Assembly (NCBI GenBank): GCA_035628645.1
Contig: DASPJL010000141.1
Span: 1 to 64,000, forward strand
Direction: 5' to 3'
Length of the DNA stretch: 64,000 nucleotides
DNA from: DASPJL01 sp035628645
Lineage (GTDB): Bacteria; Bacteroidota; Bacteroidia; Cytophagales; Cyclobacteriaceae
Shown: positions 36,364 to 46,354 of the stretch, in pieces
Position numbering within the stretch: position 1 is the first letter of the stretch
How the letters are laid out: each line of letters starts with the position of its first letter
Notes under the pieces: generated by a model
What the model saw: only the letters and a program-made list of their open reading frames with translations
Told to the model about the DNA's origin: nothing
Database searches by the model: none
Made by a program: the position numbers and the translations under genes

Positions 36364-39300
36364 AAGGACTTTTGTTTTTGCCTTCCTTTTCATGGTATCT
36401 CTCGGTGTCCCTGCTCAGGATTTTGGGAATGAATGGATTGTTACGGGACAGAAATATTTTAAAATAAAAACGGCCGAAAACGGCATTTATAGAATTACTT
36501 ACCAGGATTTGGTAACCTCTGGCTTTCCGGTGAATACTCCAGGATTTAATAAAGGAAAAATTCAAATGTTTCACAGGGGAGTGGAGCAGGCCATTTACAT
36601 TTCCGGCGCCCAGACAGGAACGTTTAATTCCAATGAAGTTATAGAATTTTATGGGAAGAAGAATGACGGGTTTTTGGATGCTTATTTATATAAATCTCCC
36701 GGAGTACAGCCTCATCAGTATTATAATCTCTACACGGATACTACCGCATTTTTTATAACCTATGCTTTTGCTAATGTTACCGGCAAAAGGATGGAAACAA
36801 GGACTGCAGAATTCAATTCTTCAAATCTGCCGAAAGAGACTTATCATTTGGAGGAAAACCTCACTGTTTTTGTTGATCAATATTCTGAAGGGCAATATTA
36901 TCCTTTAGGTAGCAATGGCGCTACCTTGCTCGCTAGTTATGATACCGGGGAAGGATGGACAGGCGCAAGAATACAAAAAACCAAGAGCAGGGATTTTAAG
37001 GTTTCAGGCATTACCGGCCTTGTTGCCTCAGGTGCAAAACCAAAGCTTGAACTGGTATTGGTAGGAAGAAACAATAGAAAGCACAATGTAAACTTGACTG
37101 TCGGGCCAGCCATTTCTTCGTTAAGGAGTATAAAAGATTTGGAATTTGATTATTATAGTTCTGCCACAATCAATGAAACTATTGAATTTGCTGATATTAG
37201 TAATGCCGGTGACCTGAACGCCAGGGTTTTGGTAAACGGTTTTCCCAATGAAAGTACCGATTATGTTTCTGTTTCTTATGTCAAATTAACCTATCCTCAG
37301 TCGTTTAGTTTAACTGGAGGAAGCAAAATTTTTAACATAGCACCTAATCCTGGGGGAAAGTCCTTTGTTGAAATCTCGAACATCACGCCTGCTACTATTA
37401 TCTATGATATCACAGATCCAAACAATGTCAAGAGACTAAATTATTTTATTTCCGGTTCTACTGGGAATACGGTGGTTTCCAATACGGTTTCAGGAAGAAA
37501 ACTGCTTGTGGTGAATAATGAATATAAAGCAGCAGCACTCAGTAATATTGCTTTCAGAAATCTTTCCAGTACAGCCAACTATCTTATCGTAACCAATAAG
37601 TTATTGCATGAGCCTGTAGAATCAGTCGGTGATCCGATAAAAGCTTATACTTCATATAGAGCTTCTGTTGCCGGAGGAAGTTACGATACGCTTAGCATTA
37701 ATGTTGACCAACTCTATAATCAGTTTACATATGGAGAAGTAAGTCCCCTGGCCATCCGAAGGTTTGCAGATTATATGCTTACTATCGGAAATCCAAAATT
37801 TTTGTTTCTTATAGGTAAAGCATTGAATGTTACCTTAAAGTATCACCGAACGGCCCATCCTGCAGATTATATTCATCGGGATCTTGTACCTACAATGGGA
37901 TTTCCGGGTTCTGATGTATTATTTACGGCAGGTCTGAAAGGCACAGGACGTGAGCCCGCCATTCCTACCGGCAGGATTGCTGCCCGCACGCCACAGGAAG
38001 TGGTAAATTATCTGAATAAGATAAAGGAGATGGAGGCGCTTTCATACGATGATCTATGGCATAAAGACCTTATTCACTTAAGTGGAGGATTGCAATCCAA
38101 CGAGGTTGAACTTTTCAAATCTTACACACAAGGTTTTGCGGACATAGCCGAAGATGCTTATCTGGGGGGCGACGTTACTCTGATCAGTAAAACCACCAAC
38201 TTAACGGTTGAATTCATTAACATCGCAGAGCAAATAAATAAAGGCGCTTTAATGGTTACTTTCTTTGGGCACTCTGCACCTGACGTTACTGATATAGAAA
38301 TAGGAAAATGTACTAACCCTGTAAATGGTTACAATAACAAAGGGAAATATCCAATGTTTTTTGTAAATGGCTGCGATGCGGGAGACATTTTCAGCACCGG
38401 TTATTCCTTAGGGGAAGATTGGATGATGGCGGCGGATAAAGGAGCAATTGCTTTTTTAGCCTATAGTCACCTTGCGTACGCAGGCCCTTTGAAAAGATTT
38501 GCAGAGGAGTTTTATTCTACGGTTTTTGGAGATTCCGTTTTTATCAATAAAACCATTGGAGAAATAAATAAAGAGACTGTTAAAAGGTTTACGGAAAAGT
38601 ATAGTCCTATAGAACTTTATACTTCACAGGCTACAGAAATGGTGCTTCAGGGTGATCCTGCTTATAAGTTATTTCCATCTGATAAACCGGATTATGAAAC
38701 CAATGATAATCTCTTATATCTCCAATCTTTTGATGGCAAGACAATAACAGCCCTTACTGATTCATTTTCGCTTGGAATTATCGCTAGGAATTTAGGAAAG
38801 ATCAGTACAGATTCGTTGCATTTGCAAATCAAAAGATCATTAAGCTCCGGAGATCAAATTGTTTTAGACACTACATTTTTGCCAGTTTTTTATGAGGATA
38901 CCCTTTTTGTAAATATTCAAACAGGAGAAGAAGGCAGTGGATTAAACAGATTCGAGGTTATCCTTGATCCTTTAAACATCGCTCCTGAAACTGATGAAAC
39001 CAATAACATTGGAATTTTGGAATATTTTATTCCATTAAATCAAGTAGTTGCTATTGCTCCCAAAGAATTTTCAATAGTCAATAAAGAGGAAGTAAAACTT
39101 ATTGCTCAGAATACTGAAATATCTTCTGCCGCTCAACAGTATCTTTTTGAAATAGACACTTCCTATTTGTACAACAGCGGCTGGAAAAAACAACAAACCA
39201 TTTCATCTGTTACCATTCCTGAATGGAAAGTAAACATTTCTATACCTAAAGATACGGTGGTATTTTACTGGCGAGTTAAGCTGAACAATAATGACCCTGA

Positions 39301-41365
39301 TAATGCATGGGCTACCAGTTCTTTTACTTATATAAAAAATGGTGCGGAAGGATGGGCTCAAAGTGCATTTCCACAATTGTTAAAAGACAAGACCGCTGAT
39401 GTTACATTAAATACTTCTTTACGAAAAGCAGAATTTAATAAGGTTAAAACACAAGTGTCCATAAAGACACATGGTAAAGATTTTGGTGTGGATCCTTATA
39501 AGAGTACCCAGCTTTTACTTAATGATTTTGGCCATGTTTTCGATGGAAGGTGTGGAAATAACAGACTTCTTGCAGTGGCATTTAATAAAATAACTGCCGA
39601 GCCCTATCTTGTTTTAAATAAAGTAGATTTTCCGGCGGCCTATTATTGCGGAAGGACATTTGGGGAATTAGCCAATCGCCTTACTGATGCCCAGATAACC
39701 GGTGGCAGTTTGCTGTTGGAAGATTATATTAACAGAGTGCCTGACGGTGATTTTGTCATACTTTTTTCAAGCGGTCAGATCAATTATGAAACATGGCCCT
39801 TGTCTACCAAAGATAAGCTTCAGGAATTAGGGATTGACCTAACCAACTTCAACCAGTTGAAAAATGGTTATCCTTATATTGTATTCGGACAGAAAGGCGC
39901 TGCCACGGGAACAGCCGTTGAAGTTTTGCCGGATTTGGGTCCGACTGGGTTACCCCTTACGGAGACATTGACCTTCAATTATACAGTATCGGGACAAATG
40001 GACAGGGGTTCTATTACTTCCTCGTTTATTGGGCCTTCTTCGGAATGGAATACGCTTTATACGAAGTCAAGATCTACAAATTCTAATGATTTTATAAACT
40101 ATGATGTGATAGGTGTAAGCGACATTTATGGTGAACAAATTCTTGCTTCTGCAATCACAGAGGAAAGCTTTGACCTTAGCTTTATTGACGAAAAATTATA
40201 TCCAAGGATTAAAATAAGAGCCAATCTTAAAGATTCCGTTGATCTCACCCCACCTCAGCTTTTAAGGTGGCAAGTGAATTATACCGGGTTCCCCGAAGGT
40301 GTGTTGTATGCTACTCCCGGGCAGAAGCTTGAAGGTCTTGAATTGCAGGAGGGGGAAGAAATGGAAGTGAAATATGTGTTCAAGAATATTTCGGACAAGG
40401 ATTTTACAGACTCAATTGCAGTGCAGGCTACCTTCATTAACAATACTACTTTAGAAAAAACAGTTAACATAGATAATTACAAACCGCTGCTCAAAAATGA
40501 CTCAATTCCTTTTTCTGTTCAGGTGACAACTTTCGGAAAAGTGGGTGTCAATTCTCTTCAAACTTATGTTAATCCAAGGCTTCAGCCGGAGGAAAATTAT
40601 TTTAACAATGTAATTACATTAAATAAATATTTAAATGTAGACAAGGATAACGCCAATCCTATTTTGGATGTGGTGTTTGACGGCGTTCACATCATGGATG
40701 GTGATATTGTTTCTCCTAGCCCTTTAATTACTATTACATTAAAAGACGAGAATCAATATAAGATTAAAAAAGACACGGTAGGATTAGAGATTTTTCTGAA
40801 AAGAGAATGCGATGGATGCCTGGTGGAGCAGATTTTCTTTAATAATCCAAATCTCAAATGGTATCCCGGGGATGAAACCAATAAGCTGAGGGTTGAATAT
40901 CAGCCGCCAAACCTGGAGAACGGCAGATATAATCTTCAAGTTCAGGGAAAAGACGCTTCGGGTAACAGGTCAGGCATAAATCCGGTTGAAAAGAGTTTTG
41001 AGGTGATAAATGAATCCACCATTACCAACTTTTATCCTTACCCAAATCCATTTTCTACCAAAACGCGGTTTGTTTTTACTTTAACCGGAAGAGAAATCCC
41101 AGATGAAATAAAGATATTGGTTATGACCATTTCAGGAAAGGTCGTCCGGGAGATAAACCAAGATGAATTGGGCGCTTTAAAAATAGGAAACAACATTTCT
41201 GATTTTCACTGGGATGGAACAGATCAGTACGGCGACAAACTGGCAAACGGTGTTTACCTATACAAAGTAACGGTTAAAAAGAATGGCCAGAAGTTGGATC
41301 AGAGAAAGACTGGAGGAGACAAAGGTTTTCAAAAAGGATTTGGTAAAATGTACATCCTTAGGTAG
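36347..41365 (+). CDS. C25 gingipain-like protease, PorU2-type T9SS sortase-like protein
   Basis: A 1672-residue exported protein (signal about 1-22, VPAQ). The C25 peptidase domain (about 420-780) has catalytic His642 in FFGHSAPD and Cys676 in VNGCDAG. It is followed by CARDB/Ig-like domains (about 800-920 and 1340-1460), other beta-rich segments and a C-terminal FlgD-Ig-like domain from about 1560 (FYPYPNPF, then DFHWDGTDQYGDKLANGVYLYKV). PorU cleaves T9SS sorting domains and attaches cargo to A-LPS; this longer relative matches what is often called PorU2. Overlap with a PorV-like gene fits that role, but sortase activity is inferred. Confidence 0.85.
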   Translation: MDFLNKRTFVFAFLFMVSLGVPAQDFGNEWIVTGQKYFKIKTAENGIYRITYQDLVTSGFPVNTPGFNKGKIQMFHRGVEQAIYISGAQTGTFNSNEVIEFYGKKNDGFLDAYLYKSPGVQPHQYYNLYTDTTAFFITYAFANVTGKRMETRTAEFNSSNLPKETYHLEENLTVFVDQYSEGQYYPLGSNGATLLASYDTGEGWTGARIQKTKSRDFKVSGITGLVASGAKPKLELVLVGRNNRKHNVNLTVGPAISSLRSIKDLEFDYYSSATINETIEFADISNAGDLNARVLVNGFPNESTDYVSVSYVKLTYPQSFSLTGGSKIFNIAPNPGGKSFVEISNITPATIIYDITDPNNVKRLNYFISGSTGNTVVSNTVSGRKLLVVNNEYKAAALSNIAFRNLSSTANYLIVTNKLLHEPVESVGDPIKAYTSYRASVAGGSYDTLSINVDQLYNQFTYGEVSPLAIRRFADYMLTIGNPKFLFLIGKALNVTLKYHRTAHPADYIHRDLVPTMGFPGSDVLFTAGLKGTGREPAIPTGRIAARTPQEVVNYLNKIKEMEALSYDDLWHKDLIHLSGGLQSNEVELFKSYTQGFADIAEDAYLGGDVTLISKTTNLTVEFINIAEQINKGALMVTFFGHSAPDVTDIEIGKCTNPVNGYNNKGKYPMFFVNGCDAGDIFSTGYSLGEDWMMAADKGAIAFLAYSHLAYAGPLKRFAEEFYSTVFGDSVFINKTIGEINKETVKRFTEKYSPIELYTSQATEMVLQGDPAYKLFPSDKPDYETNDNLLYLQSFDGKTITALTDSFSLGIIARNLGKISTDSLHLQIKRSLSSGDQIVLDTTFLPVFYEDTLFVNIQTGEEGSGLNRFEVILDPLNIAPETDETNNIGILEYFIPLNQVVAIAPKEFSIVNKEEVKLIAQNTEISSAAQQYLFEIDTSYLYNSGWKKQQTISSVTIPEWKVNISIPKDTVVFYWRVKLNNNDPDNAWATSSFTYIKNGAEGWAQSAFPQLLKDKTADVTLNTSLRKAEFNKVKTQVSIKTHGKDFGVDPYKSTQLLLNDFGHVFDGRCGNNRLLAVAFNKITAEPYLVLNKVDFPAAYYCGRTFGELANRLTDAQITGGSLLLEDYINRVPDGDFVILFSSGQINYETWPLSTKDKLQELGIDLTNFNQLKNGYPYIVFGQKGAATGTAVEVLPDLGPTGLPLTETLTFNYTVSGQMDRGSITSSFIGPSSEWNTLYTKSRSTNSNDFINYDVIGVSDIYGEQILASAITEESFDLSFIDEKLYPRIKIRANLKDSVDLTPPQLLRWQVNYTGFPEGVLYATPGQKLEGLELQEGEEMEVKYVFKNISDKDFTDSIAVQATFINNTTLEKTVNIDNYKPLLKNDSIPFSVQVTTFGKVGVNSLQTYVNPRLQPEENYFNNVITLNKYLNVDKDNANPILDVVFDGVHIMDGDIVSPSPLITITLKDENQYKIKKDTVGLEIFLKRECDGCLVEQIFFNNPNLKWYPGDETNKLRVEYQPPNLENGRYNLQVQGKDASGNRSGINPVEKSFEVINESTITNFYPYPNPFSTKTRFVFTLTGREIPDEIKILVMTISGKVVREINQDELGALKIGNNISDFHWDGTDQYGDKLANGVYLYKVTVKKNGQKLDQRKTGGDKGFQKGFGKMYILR

Positions 41366-41400
41366 GTGGAAATGTTGAATTTTAAATGATTAAAATCTCC

Positions 41401-41441
41401 ATCTAACTTTCCAAAAGTTTTAAACTTTTGGAAAGTTAGAT
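41401..41441. repeat. Palindromic repeat, copy C (20-bp perfect arms)
   Basis: A perfect palindrome with 20-nt arms (ATCTAACTTTCCAAAAGTTT and its complement) around one central T. It lies 36 bp after the protease stop and 29 bp from the end of the convergent folA, so it probably terminates both. Confidence 0.88.
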
Positions 41442-41469
41442 AATTCAACATTCAACATAACATTCAACA

Positions 41470-41964
41470 TTATTTTTTAATGTATTCAATTATTGAAAAA
41501 TCATATTCATTGCCTTTTTCTGATTTAGCGTAATCTTTTTTATCAATCAGCTTCCAATCGGATAAATCTATGGATTTAAGAAAGGTATCTCCTTCAATCT
41601 CTGCATGTACTTCTGTTAAATACATTTTGTTTACGATTTCTAAAGATTGATTGATCAATTCAGCGCCACCAATGATAAAAGCTTCTTTCGCGTTTATTGT
41701 TTTGGCTATTTGCAAGGCTTGTGGAAGGGAATTTACCACTTCACATCCTTCTACCTTATAATCTTTTTGTCGGGTTACGATAATGTTTGTTCTTCCGGGC
41801 AAGGGCTTGCCAATACTTTCATAGGTTTTTCTTCCCATGATAATTGGATTTCCTGTGGTGATTTTCCTGAAGTTTTTTAAATCATCAGTCAGATGCCAGG
41901 GCAAATCATTATTTCTGCCAATAACGTTATTTTTTGATCTTGCCACTATAATGGATACAATCAT
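41470..41964 (-). CDS. folA: Dihydrofolate reductase
   Basis: A 164-residue DHFR: NNVIGRNNDLPWHLTDDLKNF with the catalytic Asp after the LPWHL motif, GRKTYESIGKPLPGR for NADPH binding and IGGAELINQSL near residue 96. It regenerates tetrahydrofolate for one-carbon metabolism. Its ATG overlaps the fmt stop codon (ATGA), so the two are translationally coupled. This is apt because fmt consumes 10-formyl-tetrahydrofolate. Confidence 0.97.
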   Translation of the reverse strand: MIVSIIVARSKNNVIGRNNDLPWHLTDDLKNFRKITTGNPIIMGRKTYESIGKPLPGRTNIIVTRQKDYKVEGCEVVNSLPQALQIAKTINAKEAFIIGGAELINQSLEIVNKMYLTEVHAEIEGDTFLKSIDLSDWKLIDKKDYAKSEKGNEYDFSIIEYIKK

Positions 41965-42884
41965 ATCTTATTCCCTCTTAAAAATTCTGTAATAATCATT
42001 TTCTTTTTCCCTTCCATTTGAAGCTCTTCCAGTGAAATTAGTCCATCCTGGCAAGCGACATGAATAAAGGTTTTTCCATCTGAAATTATTTCACCAGGAG
42101 CCTTATTCGAATGACTGCCAGGAATAAAGGATGTTTTATAAATCTTGAAAAACTTACCATTAAGGGTGCTCCAGGCAGTAGGATAGGGAGATAGCCCTCT
42201 GACAAAATTGTAAATCTCCCTGCCTGTTTTATTCCAGCTTATTTCGCAGGTTTCTTTGAAGATTTTTGGCGCTGACTTTAGTTCAGGAGTCATATTTTGA
42301 GGAATGGTATGAATTTCTCCCTTTTCTATTCCTTGTATAGTTTTTAAAACTAATCCTGCGCCCTTTTCTTTAAGTCTTTCATACAAGGTTTCCACATTGT
42401 CTTGCTCCAGGATAGGCTCCTTTTCCTGGAAAATCAAATCTCCGGTGTCAATTTCATGTTGAAGGAAAAAGGTAGTGGCGCCAGTTTCCTTTTCGCCATT
42501 GATAATGGCCCAATTGATAGGTGCTGCACCGCGGTATTGGGGAAGGAGGGAAGCATGCAGGTTAAAAGTGCCGAATTTTGGCATACTCCAAACTGCTTCG
42601 GGGAGCATACGAAAAGCTACGACTATCTGAAGGTTAGCATTTAAGCTTTTTAAATAGGCTAAGAACTCAGGGTTTTTAAGGTTAGTAGGTTGAAGGATAT
42701 TCAAACCATTTGCAACAGCATATTCCTTTACAGGAGAAGCAGTAAGTTTTAAGCCCCGTCCGGAAGGTTTGTCGGGCGCAGTTATTACGGCAACAATATC
42801 ATAATTATTCTCATAAAGTATTTTTAAAGACGGGACGGCAAATTCCGGTGTCCCCATAAAAATTATTCTCAATTTTTCACTCAT
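41961..42884 (-). CDS. fmt: Methionyl-tRNA formyltransferase
   Basis: A 307-residue enzyme from the ATG at 42884 (MSEKLRIIFMGTPEFAVPSL). The extra 15 upstream codons open at 42929 encode part of a 16-bp repeat and are unlikely to be translated. The active-site segment NLHASLLPQYRGAAP with HEIDTGD further on is diagnostic; the C-terminal tRNA-binding OB domain follows from about 205. It formylates initiator Met-tRNA. Coupled with folA downstream. Confidence 0.96.
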   Translation of the reverse strand: MSEKLRIIFMGTPEFAVPSLKILYENNYDIVAVITAPDKPSGRGLKLTASPVKEYAVANGLNILQPTNLKNPEFLAYLKSLNANLQIVVAFRMLPEAVWSMPKFGTFNLHASLLPQYRGAAPINWAIINGEKETGATTFFLQHEIDTGDLIFQEKEPILEQDNVETLYERLKEKGAGLVLKTIQGIEKGEIHTIPQNMTPELKSAPKIFKETCEISWNKTGREIYNFVRGLSPYPTAWSTLNGKFFKIYKTSFIPGSHSNKAPGEIISDGKTFIHVACQDGLISLEELQMEGKKKMIITEFLRGNKI

Positions 42885-42918
42885 CAGCTCGTTATCTTTG
42901 GTTACTCCCACATTTCCA

Positions 42919-42955
42919 CATTCTATCATTCACTCATTCTATCATTTACTCATTC
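42919..42955. repeat. Two-and-a-third tandem copies of a 16-bp unit
   Basis: CATTCTATCATTCACT and CATTCTATCATTTACT follow one another at 42919-42950, and a third copy begins with CATTC. It occupies the gap between fmt and the namZ stop. Low-complexity CATTCA-type sequence also appears at 41441-41470 and 57320-57356. Confidence 0.6.
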
Positions 42956-44155
42956 CCCATAAAGCAGGTATTTTTTTCTCATAGCGCGATATTCATCAAG
43001 CTCCTTCTTCCAGGTAGCTTTGATTTCTTCTTCGGTCATCCCTTTAATAATTTGTTCTCTTAAAGTTTTGGTGCCCACCAGTTTTTCAAAAAAAGGAATG
43101 AAAAAGGAATCTTTTTTAGGTGATTTATTATAAAAGTCAATTAAGTATTTTAAAGTGAATTCATATTTTGGTTCTACGTTTCTTAAATCAATGCCATAAC
43201 AAAGTTTGTTTTCCAAAGGAGGATTTATCGTCATTCCCGGAATATTTACAGGGGTGAAAGTAAAAGATCCATAGGCCGGATCAGGTCCGCCAACCACCTG
43301 AAATGGATAAGTTGTTCCCCGTCCAAGGCTAAGGGTGGTGCCTTCAAACAGACAGATCGATGGGTATAAGCTTATGGATTGGTTATTGGGAAGGTTGGGA
43401 GAGGGTTTTATTGGCAGCAGATATTTATCGGAATGTTGATAATTCTTGTTTTTAACGATCTCGACTTTACATTGCACACCATTTTTCAGCCACTTTTCAC
43501 CATTGATCATTAAGGCAAGTTCACCGACGGTAAGTCCATGAACAATCGGAATAGGATGCATTCCAATGAAAGATTTGTATTGAGGCTGCATGATCGGACC
43601 GTCCACATACATTCCATGAGGATTGGGCCGATCGAAAATGATCAGTTGTTTGTTGTTTTCTGCACACGCTTCCATCAAATAGTGCATTGTGCTGATATAA
43701 GTATAAAATCTTGCCCCTACATCCTGAACATCAAAAATGACGACATCTACATCGCTTAATTGCTCGGGCGTCGGTTTCCGGTTTTTTCCATAAAGAGACA
43801 CTAACGGAAGATTGGTTTTTTGATCAATTGAGCTTTTTACAAGCTCTCCATTGGCGGCTTCTCCCCGAAAGCCATGTTCCGGTGAAAGGATTTTAACAAT
43901 ATTAACATTTAAGCTAAGCAAGGAATCTACCAGGTGAGTGTCTCCTATGGTTGAAGTCTGATTTACAACCATTGCCACTCTTTTCCCTTTTAACAAGGGG
44001 AGATAACTATTTACCTGTTCAGCGCCGGTTACGATTTTGTCAATTTTTGCCGAATCCGGAGCAGAAACCATTTCTGAAGAATCAGTTACCTGGGCCTTTT
44101 GACCCGTACAAGCCAGAAGAACAGAAGAAATAAGGAATATTAAATTATATATCAT
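42950..44155 (-). CDS. DUF1343/GH171 exo-beta-N-acetylmuramidase (NamZ-like) lipoprotein
   Basis: A 401-residue lipoprotein (signal ending LLAC, Cys16). The DUF1343 family, now GH171, is shown by KGKRVAMVVNQTS, LSPEHGFRGEAANGE, DVVIFDVQDVGARFYTYIST (read as DVQDVG and RFYTY) and the RPNP motif. Characterised NamZ enzymes release N-acetylmuramic acid from the non-reducing ends of peptidoglycan fragments for recycling. It probably acts in the periplasm. It is followed by fmt 65 bp downstream in the same direction. Confidence 0.9.
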   Translation of the reverse strand: MIYNLIFLISSVLLACTGQKAQVTDSSEMVSAPDSAKIDKIVTGAEQVNSYLPLLKGKRVAMVVNQTSTIGDTHLVDSLLSLNVNIVKILSPEHGFRGEAANGELVKSSIDQKTNLPLVSLYGKNRKPTPEQLSDVDVVIFDVQDVGARFYTYISTMHYLMEACAENNKQLIIFDRPNPHGMYVDGPIMQPQYKSFIGMHPIPIVHGLTVGELALMINGEKWLKNGVQCKVEIVKNKNYQHSDKYLLPIKPSPNLPNNQSISLYPSICLFEGTTLSLGRGTTYPFQVVGGPDPAYGSFTFTPVNIPGMTINPPLENKLCYGIDLRNVEPKYEFTLKYLIDFYNKSPKKDSFFIPFFEKLVGTKTLREQIIKGMTEEEIKATWKKELDEYRAMRKKYLLYGE

Positions 44156-44307
44156 AAATCGCTAATACTATTGTTGAATTTATTCTGAAAGTCCAATATT
44201 AATAATAAAAGAAAATAAAGTTATTTTATTGAGTTTGATAAATTGATAGTTTTACATTTTATCTTCCGTTAAAATTAATCTTCTTAAACAAAAGGACCTA
44301 TTACTGA

Positions 44308-45525
44308 ATGAATCTATCTCTATTTATTTCAAAAAAGATTGTAAAGGCAGATCGTGGTTCTTTTTCATCTATAGTCAATAAAATAGCCATTGCCAGCATT
44401 GCGTTGGGCTTGGCTATAATGCTGATAAGCTTTCTGATATTGGGCGGATTTGAAACCACCATCAGAGAGAAAATTTATGGTTTCAGTGGTCATATCAATA
44501 TCACAAAATATACCATGAGCAACAGCTACGAAGAGGCTGCCATGGAAGACAAGGCTGAAAACAGGAAATCACTTTTATCTCATGAAAATGTAGCCCACAT
44601 TCAGGCTTTTGCGCATAAGCCAGGATTGCTTAAGACAGACAAAGAGGTTCAGGGCGTTTTGTTAAAAGGAGTGAGTAAAGACTTCAATCTGAAGGTCTTT
44701 AAAGAAAATATCAGAGAAGGCGCTTTTATTGAGTTTAAAGATGATGGGGCTTCCAATGATATTGTGATCAGTCAGACCATTTCAGACCAGCTAAATCTCA
44801 AAGTTGGCGATGATGTAATAATGTTTTTCATTCAAAATCCGGTGAGGTATAGAAAATTCGATATAAAAGGAATTTTCGAAACCAGCATGGAGGAGTTTGA
44901 CAAGCAGGTAATAATTGGCGACCTGGCCGTCATACAAAAACTGAATGGCTGGAAAGAGGGTCAGGTAGGAGGATATGAGCTTTTTCTATCCGATTTGGAA
45001 ACCATTGACAAAGACATGGAAGAACTGGCTGACGAACTGACTTATGAGTTTTATCTGCAGAAAGTCAGTGATAAATACTTGCAGATTTTTGATTGGCTTA
45101 CCCTGCTAAATCAAAACGTGAATATTTTCCTTGGACTGATATTATTGGTCGCTTGTGTGAATATGGTCGCTATTCTTTTGATCCTGATTATGGAAAGAAC
45201 TAATATGATCGGGGTTTTAAAGGCTTTAGGCGCTACGGGACAACAAATCAGGGGTATTTTTTTTTACAATGGATTTCTATTGGTGTTGAAGGGAATATTG
45301 CTCGGAAATATTGTGGGATTGGGCTTGGGTTTTGTGCAGGATCGTTTTCGATTAATTGCTTTGGATCCCGAAAATTATTATATGAAATACGTGCCCATAC
45401 TTTGGGACTGGCCCGTTATCATTTTCCTTAATGTGTTAGTGCTTGGTGTAATCAGCCTGGTATTGATTATTCCTACCTTCTTAGTTACAAAAATAAGCCC
45501 TGTAAAAGCGATAAAGTTTGACTAA
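44308..45525 (+). CDS. Lipoprotein-releasing ABC transporter permease (LolC/E type)
   Basis: A 405-residue permease. Membrane segment one is at about 22-48; a MacB-type periplasmic domain follows to about 260; three C-terminal segments (about 272-300, 320-345, 370-398) form the FtsX domain. The ERTNMIGVLKALGATGQQIRGIF coupling helix (seen as IGVLKALGA) contacts the ATPase. The single-permease Bacteroidota version works as a homodimer with a LolD ATPase encoded elsewhere, sending lipoproteins to the outer membrane. It is divergent from namZ. Confidence 0.92.
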   Translation: MNLSLFISKKIVKADRGSFSSIVNKIAIASIALGLAIMLISFLILGGFETTIREKIYGFSGHINITKYTMSNSYEEAAMEDKAENRKSLLSHENVAHIQAFAHKPGLLKTDKEVQGVLLKGVSKDFNLKVFKENIREGAFIEFKDDGASNDIVISQTISDQLNLKVGDDVIMFFIQNPVRYRKFDIKGIFETSMEEFDKQVIIGDLAVIQKLNGWKEGQVGGYELFLSDLETIDKDMEELADELTYEFYLQKVSDKYLQIFDWLTLLNQNVNIFLGLILLVACVNMVAILLILIMERTNMIGVLKALGATGQQIRGIFFYNGFLLVLKGILLGNIVGLGLGFVQDRFRLIALDPENYYMKYVPILWDWPVIIFLNVLVLGVISLVLIIPTFLVTKISPVKAIKFD

Positions 45526-45603
45526 CCAATGAAGAATTTAGAATGACGAACGACAAATGAGAAGTCATCAGCACATTAACACACTATCAAATTACCAAAT
45601 TCT

Positions 45604-46338
45604 TTAATCCACCTGGTAGGTCTTAAATAGGCTGTTGATTTTCATTTGTAATACTCCGAAAATGGCTTCTTTAAATATGCCTTTTGTCATTTTGGACTGA
45701 CCTTTGGTTCTGTCGGTGAATATGATCGGAACTTCTTTTATTTTAAATCCATATTTCCAGGCCAGGAATTTCATTTCGATCTGGAAGGCATAACCTACGA
45801 ACTTGATTTCATCCAGGTTAATAGTTTCCAGCACTCTTTTGGTGTAGCATTTAAAGCCTGCTGTCGTATCATTGATCGGAATACCTGTTATAAGCTTCAC
45901 GTACCAACTTGCGCAATAAGACATTAACACCCGGCTCATTGGCCAGTTCACCACATTTACCCCTATTACATACCTTGAGCCGATGGCCATATCATATCCT
46001 TCATCATGGCAGGCATTATAAAGATTAACCAAATCTTCAGGATTGTGGGAAAAATCTGCGTCCATTTCGAAGACATACTCATACCCTTTGTCTAACGCAT
46101 ATTTAAAACCATGAATATAAGCAGTACCCAATCCAAGTTTTCCTTCTCGTTGTTCAAGAAATAGTCTTTCAGGAAATTCTTTTTGTAAGGATTTTACAAT
46201 ATTGGCAGTACCATCGGGAGAATTATCGTCAATGACAAGAATATCAAAGGGTTTCCTTAATGAAAATATTTTTCTGATGATCAGATCGATGTTTTCAATC
46301 TCATTGTATGTAGGAATAATGACTATGGAGTCTTGCAC
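45604..46338 (-). CDS. Polyprenol-phosphate mannosyl/glycosyltransferase (GT2, Dpm1-like)
   Basis: A 244-residue GT-A fold enzyme: VIIPTYNEIENI, DDNSPDGTANIV, the DxD MDADFSHNPED and the family-typical GSRYVIGVNVVNWPMSR. No C-terminal membrane anchors, as in the short Dpm1 type. It transfers a hexose from a nucleotide sugar to polyprenyl phosphate on the inner side of the membrane. The GtrA gene is immediately upstream (16 bp) in the same operon and could flip the product. Confidence 0.93.
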   Translation of the reverse strand: MQDSIVIIPTYNEIENIDLIIRKIFSLRKPFDILVIDDNSPDGTANIVKSLQKEFPERLFLEQREGKLGLGTAYIHGFKYALDKGYEYVFEMDADFSHNPEDLVNLYNACHDEGYDMAIGSRYVIGVNVVNWPMSRVLMSYCASWYVKLITGIPINDTTAGFKCYTKRVLETINLDEIKFVGYAFQIEMKFLAWKYGFKIKEVPIIFTDRTKGQSKMTKGIFKEAIFGVLQMKINSLFKTYQVD

Positions 46339-46354
46339 AAATCTTAAGGGACGA

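Noticed and set aside
42885..42929. N-terminal extension of fmt starting MIECGNVGV
   Set aside because: It is encoded by 16-bp repeat sequence and the conserved protein begins at MSEKLRIIF.
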